Shown here in pieces: positions 12,528 through 27,591 of a stretch of DNA of 64,000 nucleotides. The stretch's first letter is position 1, and every line of letters starts with the position of its first letter. Both the position numbers and the translations under genes were made by a program. The notes under the pieces were generated by a model. The model searched no databases, had not been told where the DNA came from, and saw only the letters and a list, made by a program, of their open reading frames with translations. This DNA is from Scatophagus argus (Eukaryota; Chordata; Actinopteri; Scatophagidae): contig NC_058495.1 of the NCBI RefSeq assembly GCF_020382885.2, positions 9,975,627-10,039,626 on the forward strand, in the 5' to 3' direction.

Positions 12528-15500
12528 CCTCTCTCTTATTTTCTCCCCATTAGTCCTATGGAGAAACTTCCATGAGAACAACTTACTGAAGAAGTTCCCA
12601 GTAGAAAGCAGCCACACTTTCTGTATGCTACAATACATACTGCAGCAAACTGGCTACCTTTGATTTTGTTTTAGCACCTCTATCTGCAGCATTACTTTTT
12701 AGAAAAACAAAAAGTATGAAGGCACAAGAAAGCCTGGGAAACAAAATTTGTTTTCTTAAAAGAAAACGAGGAGTGCAGTGCATGTGGGAAGCTAATTAGC
12801 TGTACGTCGGGATGCACATTAAGTTTGACCAAACATTTAAGGCAGCAGGGAGTCAATATAAACTAATGTTCAGCGTTTGATGTCTTCCTGTCTCCTAGGT
12901 TGAGTGTGTTGTTCAGGATGAAAACCACAAAGGTAAGAAAGCATTGTTAGTTTAACATTAGTCTGTGAGTTTAATGGACACTCAAAACAGCTGCTGGCTG
13001 CTAAAAGCAGCACTGGCTAATTATTAAAAGTGGTATTGCAGAGTCTGAGGTGAGTTTTTACTGTAACTAGCATTTGTAATAGAGGAACAGCAAGCTACAT
13101 GTATTCCCATTCAAGTGGCAACTGCCTACTGAATAGAGTGGACGGCTCTACCTATATCTGCATCCGAGAAGTAGCTACATAAATCTGTTTGTTTTGTACA
13201 TCTGTTTGTTTGTCATGTTTCAGTACAGTCTCAGAAGGTTCATGTAACCTTTTCTTAGCGGTACATAGCTTCCAGTGCCAGACTTCGGTTAGAAAGACTA
13301 ATGAAAAGCAAAAGCTAATGCTTAAAATGAATAAATAAGAATCTCTGTTATCTAAAATTGATTTTACTAAATAGGATTCAATGGAGGAAAAGGAATTCAA
13401 AAGTAATAGAACAGATAAGTAAAATCTAAATCGATTAAAAGCCTATAGAGGTTCTTACTCTTAAGGAGGGATAAAACAGCTGAGCAAGAGGACTTTTATA
13501 CTGGCATGTCTACAACTGCAGAGTGGCGGGCAGGCGAGCAGGCAGCAGCAAGCTTCCAGCCCGCAGGCTCCAGTGGACAGGATAAGGCTTCTTTGTTCAA
13601 GAATCCTCCTACTCCTCAGAGAAAATGAGAAAGTAGCCCCTGTTGCCTAACAGCCCCCTCACGCACACACACACACACTCACACAGAGTTGATCACACAA
13701 CGACATATGTGCATACCTACACAAACACATGCAGATTCAATACAGCCATACAGTTTACATCCACATATCAGCCTGTCACTAGGACTCTTAATATTTTCAG
13801 CCTGTTTATATGCAGAATTTACCATGCAATAAACTTTTCTGTATTCCACGAGTGACTTCACACCAAAGAAAATTCACTGTTAAAACACTGCTGAAAAAAA
13901 CATACTCACAACCACATTGTTAAATAAACAGGTTTTTGTCAAAAGTAAAAATACATTCATTTTTCATGCCTGTTAATGCTATCCCACGTGACAAAAGCTG
14001 AAGGCGGATCAAAAAGTTTTCTTTCTCTCACCCCAGCCTGTGCCTGCCCCTGACTTCAGCTTTTCATGACTGTTAACAAAGGAAACCTGAGATTCCTACT
14101 TCACAGCTCCGCATCAGGTCTGAGGTGTCAGGTGTCCATCTGTGTCAACACTCACTGAAAATACTGAGAGACAAAACAGAAGGCAACTACACACAGCTCC
14201 ACAAAAAACACACACACACACATACACTACTGTTACAGTGAGTAAGAGAGGGACAGAACATTCCCTTTTTTTTAAGAAGAAAATGAAAACAAATAGTTCC
14301 TAAACATGCAGAAACCGTCAACAGTGAAGAAAGCAATCAATGCAGACAAAAACAAGCAAACAAACAAAAAAACAAGCTGCACAGACAGAAGCAACCAGCA
14401 AAATTCAACATTTTCATCCATCATTTTCAAATTAAATCTAATCACTGTTCTTACAATTGATGGATGAGTGAAATGAAGATGTGTTAAAGCAGCAGTTCAA
14501 CAAAAAAATGATACGAAATCTCATCTGATGGTGTGCGTACACACAATTAAGCTCATGCACCCCCTTCCAACAGGGTGCGTGCTAAAGGTTTTAGCTTAAC
14601 AGCTTCAGTGAATATTTCAGCTTAAAAAAAGGATGTAAAGGATGTCTATTCAAATCCATTTGAGGTGAACTATTCCTTTAAATGAACATGAGTTAAATGT
14701 AGCATAGGGCTTGTATTTTGTTAAAGAAAAACCGACTGCTTTCTATAGAGACTGTTTTTAGCTTAACTTGTTTCTGTAATGACAACCCATCATTCTCCAC
14801 TTTAGTGTACTCACTGTTCTTAGGAGTTCAGATTCAAACGGGGAGGAGACTTTTCAGAGGCTGCCTCTGACTGCAAGTTTCAACAAGTCTTTCAGCAAGG
14901 AAAGAAAGGCCTAAGAGAAACCTCAAATTAAATAACTAAAAATAAGACAAATTTAGGATGTCCCTTAGGCAAATAGGTTTCCAGGATGAAAAAAAAAATA
15001 TTTGGATGAAGCTTTGTAGAGAGCCTCGAATTAAACTCCAGGTTGCGGCAAGTCAACTAGTAATTGACTTTTCTTGGGTAGAGATTAACCTACAGACATT
15101 AGAGTCAAATGACTTCAAGGTCATGATTAAAATGAAGATTAAATGAAGGGATTATGGCTTATCACAGGTTACTTCTGGGAGATAATCAAGGTACAATGAG
15201 CAGTTTCAAAAGTCTTAAAACATCAAAGACTTTTTTAGATCAGTTTTATTTTCACCACATACAACTACCTACACAAAATAGCTGCATTTAGAGGTTGTGG
15301 CAAAGAGCTGCAACACCAACTGGAAGCTGACATAACAATAAGTCCCATTTTACTTCAGAAGACTGACTTGCAAAATAAAATTCAACTCGTGATACGCACG
15401 TAGGAGCATTTGCTTCTCAATGCATGCAGAAGTTAACCGCATCGTGCACGACAAATAGCTCACAGGGAATAAAAGAACAACTGAGGCAACAGAATAAAAC

Positions 15501-18500
15501 ACCAAGTGGGAAGATGGATTTATAGGCCTGGTTTCTCTGAAGAGTATAATGGTAATTCTCCCACCACTGACACATCCATAACAGAAAACAAGATGACTCT
15601 GCACAAATGTCAGGACACACAAGCTAATCCTTTGTTGTGTGTGAGCCCAATCCACCACAAGATGAAGGAACAAAGACCCTTCCCCTGAGCAAGATTCCTA
15701 CCTGTAACACAACCCATGTAAAAATATCCCCGCCTTGTCACACAGGCAAGTGAACATAACTGAACACAACTTTTGCAGTTACTTTTACTGGGGTACAAGC
15801 CCTTTATTTACAATCTCTACGCTGCTTGATACGTTCCAAACTGCAAATATGTTACTACCAGCAGAGCTTTTGAGATAAGAGAATGCAACAGGAAAGTGTG
15901 TGTGTCTTAAGCTACATTGTGAAGAGTTTGGAACATGGTGAACATAAACATAATGGTGTCAGAGGAGTGGATTACACTGCAGGAGTGAGAAAATTCTGTT
16001 GATACTTGTGTATTTCTTGCAACTCTGGGTCACCATTGCAATCGCTTTCCATTGCAAACTTTCCACAGTTACCTGTAAAGTTTAAAAGGTGTTTGTGCCA
16101 ACACACACAAATGACAGCATGCACTCCATGTGCATCCCTTGCATGCACTTGTGTGTTTGCACATGCTTAATCACATAAATACACTGCCAGCAACTGTGCT
16201 CAACTCTTAATCCAGGGCCTCCTGAATATCGAGTGCATTTATGTCTGCTATGTTCCATTGTGTCACCTCACAGTCATGTTGACTGGCAAACAAGTGGCAT
16301 GAAACAGTTATGACATTACAATATTCCTGCTATTTTCAGCAACTGCGCATATTGCTAAGAGTCAGCATGCATGCGAAAGTGCACTGCTCTACCTGACACC
16401 TCCCTGACTGTGTCTGCGATAAATAGCAATGGCTGGAGTCCCAAGACTGACTCAAATGAATCAAATGAGAGAGAGCGCTTTCACTCCACTGCTCCAGCCC
16501 CTCCAGTCCTTCACCACCAATAAGCACTCCAGAATTTCTGGAATCTCTGCAAGTGGGAATGTGGGAGCGCTGGAAATGTGAGTAATCTTTCTGTTGTGCA
16601 GTCGCTGTTTCCAAGCTTCCAGAGATCTGCAGCTATAAGGAGAACACTGTGCAGCCAGCTAAACCTGGCACAGCACCCAAGAGTCCAAACTGGGACTTCT
16701 GAGAAAGCCTGTCCGTGTGCAACTTCATCAAGCAAAGAGCTCGCAAACATTGGCCCCACAGAAAAACTCGATCACACAAGTCAAAAATGTCTTATTTCAA
16801 AAATCTGAGTTTTGTGGGTGGGCATACAGTATGTGCTTTCTAGGCCATAATGTGTTTGAGTGAATGACAGACACAAATAGAAAAAGGTGGGGTGACACAA
16901 AATTGGAGATATTTTTTTAATAGCACCTCAGGAAATGAGCATCTAGAAAGTATCTACATTTGAAGGTCCCTATCGATTTTATTAGAAAGTGCCTGCTTAT
17001 TCATGCAACAGCAAATGAGTATATCTCAGTCGTGTACTCACAGCTGTGCAGCAAACAGTCGGCTCATCTTTGCCACATGCTCATTGTCATCCATGTCGCT
17101 GTCCCCCTGGTCCCCACTCAGCTTCCTCTTGGTGGGACTGATGGGAGGTGGACCTGTCCTGTGGCTGGAGATGGAGGAGATGGAAGATGAGGAGGACGAT
17201 GATGAAGAGGAGGAGGAGGAGGAGGAAGATGAGGACAGAGACAGGGACTGGAGTCTGGGGTCCCCCCTCAAAGCTGCTTCACCTGAATGGGGAGAGACAG
17301 CAAGCGAGAGAAAAGATAAAGGAGAAATAGTTACTGGTGATGTTGAACCTCTGTTCTGAAGTTTGAACATGTAAACATCAATATGGGGCACTGATCACGT
17401 AAACTCCACCTTTACACAAGCACTGAACAAGCAAAGACAAAAAGACAAAGCCAGGCTAAGATACATTCACCAAGCATTCACCAACAGCTGGCTATACTTT
17501 GGTCATTTCAAACATGACTGAAAAGAAACTGACAGCCGTGCGTTTCCTGTCAACTCACATGCACTTCCAACAAGGTGCTTAGACTTGGATGTGAATTGTG
17601 GTAGTAAGTCAAATTTATGATATTTTCAAGTAGACAGCAACGGGTTTTATTGCCACTTTAAACAAGTTAGCCACAAAAACTACTTCATGACAGTGTTACG
17701 GCATAGGCTGTGTTCCAGCTCAAACTTTGGATTCTGTTGACTTATATACAGTTTGCTGAGTAAGGCACAAACCTCTGGCATAAGCAGAGGAGTATCTGGT
17801 TGGGAAATGTTTTGGAAGAAATAGTTGTGGAGGGTTTTTGCGTATACATGTGTTTGTGTGTGCTGTGAACGATTTCTCTGTGTGTGCCTGACTCTCTCAG
17901 CTTTCCTCCAGTCTTGTTCTGGTACAGAGAGCCTACAGAGACGACGGCGAGTGGGAGTAAGAGCAAAAGAGAATCAGGAAAACTACCACTGGCTCTGTTT
18001 CAGCACGGGGACTTTCCACTGCTTTGGCTGCATCTATCTGTCTGACTCTTCCCAAACAAAACATAAAGTCTCGAAGAAAAGTCCCATTCCAAGTCACAGC
18101 TTTCTCCATAACTACTCTCATACTCAACACAACAACAGCTGGTTGCTCCCGATTCATTTTAAATAATTTTAGATGACAAACAATGATAAATTGCAGTGTT
18201 AATTAGGTTTCAAAGTTTCATTTATTTTTGTGTCACTGGCGCTGCAGAATGAAATGCACAGACAAATCAGGGTAGACATTCAATCATTCAAACTATATTT
18301 TATGAAATGTTTGTAATTATTCTGCTGTTCTTCCAAATAAAATTACTTACAATTTAGACAGTTGTCATAAATAAAACAGAGGAACACAGTAGAAATGAAT
18401 CTGCTAGACATGGCTTGTTCTTAGTGGTTCTGAGGATTTAAATATAAAGTTTATGTTCAAAATTTAAAAATGTTGATCTTTTGGATGGAAAACATATTTA

Positions 18501-21500
18501 ATTAGCAGCACAGAGCTATAGAGTGTGTTTACTGCAAACACTTTCTGAGCTGTCTAGAAGGAGAAAGTTTCCTGTAAGCTATGGTGAACAGGCTTTTTTA
18601 GATGGATGAAACACTGAGTTTGGATGCATGATGTCATCAAATCTGGGTGAAAACCAATTTAAACCGATCTGAAAATAATTATATCATTAAGTCATTCAGA
18701 AGCTCATTGTGCTCTCTCTCTCACACACACACAGGAAGAAAAGGTTTGGTAATGTAATAAAATGTGTACTCTATTCCTCCACTGTTGCTGTACAAACACA
18801 GCAGCAGCTCCTCTCCTCTCTGGCATGTTCCTACTCGCTCCACTGTGTAGCATGGCAACAAGGGTGACATCATTGTTTTTGGCAGGACAAGGGGGTGGCT
18901 ATAAAAGAAGGGACACCGTGACACCACACTGTCCAATCAGAATCCAGGGAACATAACAGCTTATCAGCAGTTCAGGAGTGAAGCCCTCAAACAACAAATA
19001 AGACATTTTGTCCTACAGCGTCAACTACTGCTGCTCAACAGTAAAACTAAGCAACATTGTACCCATTTGCTCGTCTGTCAGGTGCACTAATGTAAAACTA
19101 ATGCACCCTTACAATAAATCTAACGTTCATTTAAAAAGGTGATGATTCAACTTCAATTTCTGAAGTAACATAATGTAACTGAATATTTGCCCAACGGAAG
19201 CCAAAAGAAAATACAGAGATAGACAGGCACAAAGAACAGGTCCATTTTATGTGCAATTTACCTTCAAATTAAAAAGACAGATGGGAACATGGAAAGAAGC
19301 CAAGTACTCATACAACCACTGACAACATGACGTTCTGCTACACTCAAGAACATTAGGTACCGCTTATGTATGGGAGAAATATTGGCCCAGTTCAAGGTCA
19401 TATCTATTCTATTTATTTGTTCAAGCCATGCTTATTTCCCATTCAACGAGCAGATAATCATTGGAAGGAGGGCTGCTGCCCATATGTAAAATTCCACCCA
19501 CATCCCCTCCACCCCCTCAGTTCATTAGGGCCACATAATCAAACCTGTTTCTCTTGACAGGGCTTCAAACAGCCAGTAGTCAGGATGTGATTGGATTACA
19601 AATGAAAGTGAACCTCTCTGTCATTTCCCTCTCTTATTTCCCCCTTCAGATACTTAATGAAGAAGAGTCCAAGGATGTTCTCTTCCATCTCTGCAAAGCA
19701 GCAAATTGGTTATTTTTTGGAGTTTCTCAGTAACCTGGACTTGCCCATCTGGGTTGTCTTTGTTTCTAAGTCCATGGAGATTTACACTTTAAATACTTAA
19801 AAGGACATACAAGTAAGCCCTTCTACAGACATTCTTGTCGGTGTTAGAGGTGAACTTTTAAACCGAATGTTCAACATGTTTGATATCTGGCAGGAGGAAC
19901 AGACAGCAAGACAGACAAAAACAGAGGGAGAGAGGCTGACAAAAGTCCACAGCTTTGAGGTGTTCGTCCTTGTTTATTTTCTCCTGTTCATCAGCAAAAA
20001 GGGACAGTCAGCATTCCCCTACAGCCCGAACTGCCAGGCCTACAACTGATAGCAGCTTTACAGAAAGAAAAGGGAGAGTTGGAGAGCAAGACAGGAGACT
20101 GGACACACAAAGAAAAAGAGAGACAGAGCTAAAGCAGGACGGTCATATAGTAGATGACAACTGACTAAAAACAATCATTTCCAAGAATATAATCAAAACC
20201 ACAGTTTAATGTGTTTGGGAGACAACATCGACTGAAATTAAATGGGAGCAATCAGTTGATGTGCTTCAGGAGATTGAAGTGTGCAGTTAGCAACTATTTA
20301 CAACTTGGCACTGTTGTTGATTAGCTAATCAATGGACTTCCTTCGTCAGTTACTGTAATAACTAGGACTGTGACAGTATGGATTTTTTCCAACCGCATGT
20401 GAAAAACCGGCGCTTATTTGTCAACCAATCAGAGGTTGTGTTCCTAACTGGGAATGTGTACCAACACTGATCTCAAACACAATGTGCAGTGTAATAACAC
20501 TGATTGACTGTACAGAAAAAAACTGCAGTGATAACAGTAATGAGCAGTAGGCACTAAAAGGCAAAATTGTACTTGACAATAATAGCTTCAGTTCATCTTG
20601 TTGGCTTCCTGTAATTTAGGATGAGACAAGTTCAAATAATATTGACCAAAAATAAATCCCAAGACAGTATGGGTTGACTCCAGTGCTCCTTTCCTGCCGT
20701 GCTATCTGGCATTTTAAGTACTGACTATGAGCACTTCAACCAAACAAGCAACCACAATACAGGACAACCAGCTACAATAAAGGACTTCATTACTTCATTC
20801 ATTCATTCTTTCATGCATGCAAATGGTTGGGTAACATTTATGATTAAGCATGAATTCCCAGAACTAGTTCCCATTCATAACAAACATTGCAATATGACAC
20901 ATTTTCTGACACATCCATCCAGAAGTTGGTCATCAAATTATGGTCAAAATCAGTGTTACTTTAACGCAAATTAACACACCTGGAATTATTGAATTGGAAT
21001 AATTATTGATTCTTTTTGTTGCTGTTTTTAATGTTCACCAGAAAAGTCACAAACTGTAGATGAACAGAGTCATACCAGTTTGTTAAGGATATATGTCGAT
21101 AAATCAGTTATATGACACATCCTTCCCAAAAATGATGTGATACACAAACAAATCAATGAACCAGAGGTTAATGGAGAAGTTGGGACAGTGCGAACTACCC
21201 AAACACTTCAATGAGGAATCATGACTTTTATGGGAAATAATAACTGTCATGTCTGCACTTGTCTGACTGAAGCTCTTGGGACACTGGTGTACCAGTATAT
21301 ATGAGCATGTACATCTGTATTTGGCAGGCAATGTGCACAAGTACGTGAGCTCATGCATACAACAACAAGTCAGAACAGCCACAATATCACTAAGCACCTC
21401 CAATCCCTTCTTGGCTCAACATGTTTGAACATGAAGGTCTTTTACTTCACTCTTTTTACAGACTGGCTCTTTTCCCTGTTTTTTTTATCTTTGTTTTCTT

Positions 21501-24500
21501 ATCATGAGGCACATGATGGAGTCAGTTTTAGCTCTGTCAGCTAAAAACAGCACACACAAAAAACACCCAGAGGGGAAAAAAAAAGAAAAAAAAACAAACA
21601 CATGGGCTTATCCTGCAGAGATGTGCTTCCAGAGATAGAAATAAAGCATTGTGTCGAAAACCCAACACATAAAAGAGATGCCCGGAAGACATACAAGTAT
21701 AAAAAGACTACTAAAAGTAGTCCTCTCCCTTCTTAATTCCTGTAATTTTCTTCACTGAGACGCACAGGATGAAACCTGACAAAGATGAAGCTTTGCAGTG
21801 ACACAGAAAACCAATTCTGACTGGCTTCAATCCCAGACCAGGGGTTCTTATCTGCTACAACATCACTGCACTGAGGAGTGAGCTTTACTGACACTGAAAT
21901 TTCCCCCAAAAATGGCATGCGAGTCCAAACTTCGAAACTTGAAAAGTCACATGCCTAAGAGCAAGACTTATCTGCAGTTTGTCAAACAGGAATTACAGCA
22001 ACATAACACTTGTTTTCTCGTATTAGCATTAGAAACAGACAGAAGCACAACTCTGTTGACATAAACCTTAATCAAATGTTTAACAACTAAAAAGAAAAAA
22101 ACAAAAACAAAAACATCTTCTACCTACTTGGACACCTGCTGAACGGTCTCTGTCTCCTAGCAAAACGGTTTTCAGTTGTGTGGGTTTAACAGGAGGGCTA
22201 TTACAAGTTCATCATGTTATGTAGAGAGTAGCTGCCAACTGTGGCGCAGTAGCAGTATGTGAATAATACGCTAATGCACAGCAGAGGAGGAGAACAGATG
22301 ACAACAAAACTTCCTGATCAGTTCCCCATGGAAATGTTTTCTTTTGTTTCAGTGCAACCTCAGATGGAGATTAATCACTTGTGACCATCTACAGTAAACC
22401 TTTACTATTTAGTATACTAACATTTTGTTTCCCACTAGGTCTTCCTGTGGGGTAATTTTTCACTTAAAATATATCATTAGTTGTAGTTCATGTAAAATCT
22501 GAAAAATGTAGGCAGACTTCACAACTGCAGACATGCTTGTGAACTGAAAAAAAAAAAAAAAGGATTTTGTTTATCTTTCGATGCTGGGGTTGATTTTGGC
22601 ATGCTGCAGTACAAATCAGGGGCACAGGAAGGAACTTGTATTGAGCCCCCAAGACAGACAGACAGACTGGGTGATATTACAGCCGCTGACACATGAGCAC
22701 TAACCGCAGAGCACAGGACACGAGTTACCCTGCTCCAAAGTCAGGTACTTTGGTTGGACAGGGCATGTGTGTTAATGACATAACAGTAAGAAATAACTGC
22801 AAAGACAAGAGAAATCTCGGCACTTAACAAAAAGACACAGAGATGGATTTTAGCCACATATAAAAATGAGAGGAAAGTCAGACAGGTTATATTAATAACA
22901 GAGAGCAGAAAATATGAATAAGTGAGTGAGTAGTGACGGCATGAATCAGCCATAGGGCGAGAGCCATGAAATCCACACATGGCTCAACGTTACAGTCTGT
23001 TATTCAGCCTTTGATCTCAGTCATTAGCCAGGTCTTCCTTTACAAGAGCGGTCAATGGCACAGAAGTGATAAGACAGGCTCATAAACAAACTCGAAAGTT
23101 TTTCCAGATAACGAGCGAATGAAAGTGTGAGTACAGTTAAAAGTGAAAACTCAAACTAAAGTTTAACGCGTTGCTAGCGGCTCTAGCCAACCTGCGTCCC
23201 ATGAGGAAAAACGGGGTACGCATGAACTTCAGACCGCTGAGAAGTTATTTTTCTTTCTTTTTTTTAAGCTGTGTAAAAAGTCAGTTCATCAACATGTATT
23301 AAAGGTTTTCTCCGAAAAGCTTGTGAAAAGCAACAGCTACGTTAGCACATGTAACCAGAGAGAAAACTTCGACCAACAGCGTCGCTAAAGTTAACTCAAA
23401 GCCAATCGGCAGCGGCCGCTTCGAGGTTTTAAAAACAACCGTAGCAACACCCACAAACAGCACAAACACTTTACCTTCGTAGCAGAGAATACCAATGTTG
23501 TTGTTCATTTTGTCCAGGTACTGGTAGTTCAACAGGTCCATTTTCGTTAGTAGCATTTATTGGATTTTTTACCAAAAAAAAAAAGAAAAAGACCAGCTTG
23601 TTTCCCTTCTCCTCTCAAGCGACGATCAAAAAGCCAAAGGCCCAGCCTCCAACTTTAGTTTGTCTAGAAACCTCCTTACTAAAATAAAGCCCGACAGAGA
23701 GGAGAGAGACCGGATTCCCGCACTTATTTGAACTATTTCACGAAACTTTTCTGAAATATGGGTAAACGTATCGCAGTGATGGAAAGCAATATTAAAAAAA
23801 AGAAGAAGAGAGAGTAGCGTCAGTTCTCCTCACAGCCAGCTGTAAGTCGACTGCACTGACACGCAGGCTATGCTTGGTATGACTCCTATGCTGCAGCAGT
23901 GGTTTCCTCTGCCTGCGAGAGGGGCGCACTGGGCATGCTCCATAAATCCCTGGAGCGCCTCAAATATCAGGGATGTTTGACGCGCAAGATCAGCCTCTCC
24001 AAACACATCCAGAGAGGGAAGTGAGGGACCTAAAGAGCTGCATTAACTCCCTGTTAAATTTGAAAAGTATCACAAGTCCCAATGCTGTAGTTTTGCCGCA
24101 GGATTTTAAACAACACCATGGCTGCTGATGTAAAGCAGACAAGTCCTTCTAGGAATACAGAAGTGATAACCACGTTAAGGTGCCATAAAAGTGCGTTATG
24201 GTCGCTATAACCTTATCACATGTTGTTAGTCCCTGCTCAAGTATTATGGGAACATTATTGTGATAGCATGGAAGTTATAGGGTTTTTATAAGTCACTAGA
24301 AACTGACTGTGAGTGAGGGGAAAACTAACAAGTAAAAGGAAGGCGGCAGGAGGGAAATTTACAAAGAAGTTGAGCTTCTCTTTATGAGCTTTCTGGATAT
24401 AAACCTTTTTCCTTTTGGAAAGGACGGTGGTTTTCCCTTCAATCTGCATTGTGTCTTTATGGTCAGGCTCCTAAGAACACAACAGAATACAATATAATGA

Positions 24501-25403
24501 ACTGAGGATTTTTTTCTCTGTACCACAAAGACCTCTCAGGTATGGACATATTAGAGATCTTAAAAGAAAAGTAGATTATATAGCCTATGTAATGTTTGTG
24601 ACATATGACAACAAATCTGCGCAAATTGTCCGTAGTTGTTTTATAAATGGAGAGAAAACAAACTTCACAACTCATTTGAATGTATATAAAAAGTGGTGAT
24701 CTCCTGCCCCCTGGTGCTTGAGATGCGCTATACCCACGTTTTCTCTTCAATAAAAGGGATTGATGTGGAAAGGGCAGGAGGTAAACGGAATGAAACCAGA
24801 TGAATAGAATGTGAGTGTGACTGTCATCAGATTACATGGTTTGTGTGGAAAAGAGTAAAGAGGAGTATCCTCTGGGTATTTGACAGGAAACATAATGAGT
24901 AGGGTGTGGCTGCACATTAGAGTGTGGGTTATAACAGAACTTTTTGTATGACACATAGCCCCAAAAAAAACAAAAAACAAAACAACGCACAGACCAGAAA
25001 TGAGAGGCGTCATGAATGTCAGTGCAAACTCCAAACACAAGACCCAGTATGAAAAGTACAGAGCTACTACACAGAAAGACGTGTGAAAAGAACAAAAAAT
25101 GGTATATGTAAGTGAGAAAGAATCAGTCTTACTTAGCCTTTAGGCAGTAGTGCACTCCAGCCCTTTGTTCTAGTGAGACTGAAGAAATAAAGCTTTCAGA
25201 CAGGTGGATTTACTCTCTTTGAGGATTCACGCAGGTTAAAATCACTGTAAATTACATTCATCAGACAGCATTTAACACTGGACTTATGGCAGCAACAAAA
25301 CCTCACTAAAACAGGCCTCTGCTAACTTCTAACGCTGCTCAAAACCGGATTAACAGACTAATTATACAGGGGACTTCACCCCCTGCATCCCCTGCCCCTC
25401 ACC

Positions 25404-25445
<42 letters not shown>

Positions 25446-27101
25446 CTAGAAACTAGAAAACCCATACATCTACTCTACTCTGCTTCACAAACACACATTA
25501 TTCCACATCTTTCCAAACACGTCCCCCCTTTCTTTCTCAAACACACAAGCACACAAATACACACAAAAGGCCTTTCCCCTCCTCCCTTTCGGCCTCCCCC
25601 TCTAACGGTGGCTCACAGCTAAGGAACATGGTTCTTGTCTCATTGGACGCCCATTGTTTCCAGTTTCACACACAAAAAGGCTGAGCTCAGACAGAGGGGT
25701 CATTCAGCTGCTGCTGCTGCTACAGCTGGCACTGCAGGTTACAACGAAGAGGCTCAAAGCTCGACAAAAGTTTAACTTGTATTTTATCATATGTAAGTGT
25801 GTGGCAACACACAAAAAGTTTTTGCAGGAAGTAAAAATTATGCTGAAGGCTTTTTAAAGTTCCTGTATTGTCAGCGTCACAGCTTCTCAGGAAATACGAA
25901 CTACAAAACTGCAATAAGACAGTTGAACTGGTTCAGGTGGCAAGTGCATCCCTGCACACAGGCTCATATTTCACATGAACATCTTCACACATTTCACTGC
26001 AGCTGGGGATGAAAGAGATGAAAGACAGACCAACAGACCAGTGCCTCCATATAGACCAGTTTATCAACAGATAATGGCTGTTTGACCTGAAAAACTGCCC
26101 ATCATAACAGTGGAAAGTGGAAAGCAGAAGGTGGAAGGAACTTTTAAACAATAGATTTCTGCTTCTTTAAACAAAAAGTCACATTTTTTCCACAATTTAA
26201 TATTGGCTTACAATGATGTTTAAGGCCCTGCTAATGACTATGAAGGAAGTGCCACTCAGTCAGCAGACTTCTTTTACCAGACATAAATGGCCAATGCAGC
26301 AATTACAAGTTACAGACAGAATGATCAGGTATATGGAGCAAAAGACAAACCAGAATCAATAATAACATAAATCCATAAGACCAAGAGATAATTACAACAT
26401 TAGTTAAAACCGATAAGCCAGTCAAATTATTCAGAGGGGACACAAGGATGATGTCGGATGATCCATTACATACAAACCGCATTAGTTAACAGCATACAGA
26501 GTGTTGTTTCCGCTTTGGCTCAGACTCTCGCATGCGGGAAGTTAGACACCTTGGACAACTCAACTCTGTGTTTAAAAAGTTAATGATTATAAAAACACTC
26601 ATAAATAATTCCATCATACATAAAAGGTGTCTTAGTACTGCTGGTTATTAGATCATCATTTGTTCCCCTGTGACCACTGCGTTTGCAATTCAATTGTCTT
26701 TCTATTATCACAAACATTTGACTTAAGATTTACTTAAAAAGGGGAACAGAGTCTCAAACAGGGTGTCTTTGTACCGGCTTGGCGTAATGTAGGACTGAGT
26801 AAGTATACTAAGGAGATTAATGGTTACACAACAAGTTGACAAAATTCCACCTCTTTCTTCGATAGGGGCACGTTGTTACACATACTTGCTGTTGTAACAA
26901 CCTTTTTCTCCTCACTGTTTCCCCAGCGTGACTTGAGTGTTAAGAGCTCGCTGTGAAGCTGACGACCCACACCAATGTCAGCTATACTGTGTCAACACTT
27001 GTTTATAAAACGAAAAAAAACAGAAGCTTTCAGGTAAAACAAATTTCTGTGGCAAAACATCACCGTACAAACACTTAACTTCATTTTTACAGATAATTTT
27101 C

Positions 27102-27154
<53 letters not shown>

Positions 27155-27553
27155 TTATATCTTGTTTTTTTCTTCTTGTAAATATTTTATTCTTCATTTT
27201 TTTATTATTATTATTTGTTATTTTGTATTTTGTATGGTGCACAGGAGAGAGAAAAATCCGGAGTCAAATTCCTTGTATGGTCACATGTACTTGGCAAATA
27301 AAGCTGATTCTGATTCTGATTCTAAAATAAGTTCTGCTTAGAGTTGGTGGTGAATGAAATGAAAACTGTAGGATCTACCAGTGCACCCACCAGTTACCCA
27401 ATCTTTTGAGTGACATGAGTACAAAACTATCCTGAATCATAGAGAATTCTTGCTTTATTCTCATTAACCCCTTCACTTCCTGCTTGTCTATTTATTTACC
27501 TAATCTACCAGGACAAGGCACTACCGCACCTACTTAATCTCCTGTGGTGTTGT

Positions 27554-27591
<38 letters not shown>

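Larger units (their letters stand above)
7140..17041 (-). other. vgll4: vgll4 intron between exons 2 and 3
   Basis: About 9.9 kb of non-coding sequence. It holds GA, CA and CT/CA microsatellites, a retrotransposon 3' tail at 10191-10242 and a fold-back MITE at 14484-14681. No further exon with conserved Vgll4 residues was found. Confidence 0.85.

Noticed and set aside
17003..17359. Glu/Asp-rich plus-strand open frame
   Set aside because: It is antisense to the poly-Ser codons of vgll4 exon 2.
23932..23942. p53 half-site-like GGGCATGCTC near the internal vgll4 promoter
   Set aside because: Only one half-site was found; a second at suitable spacing is missing, so a chance match is likely.
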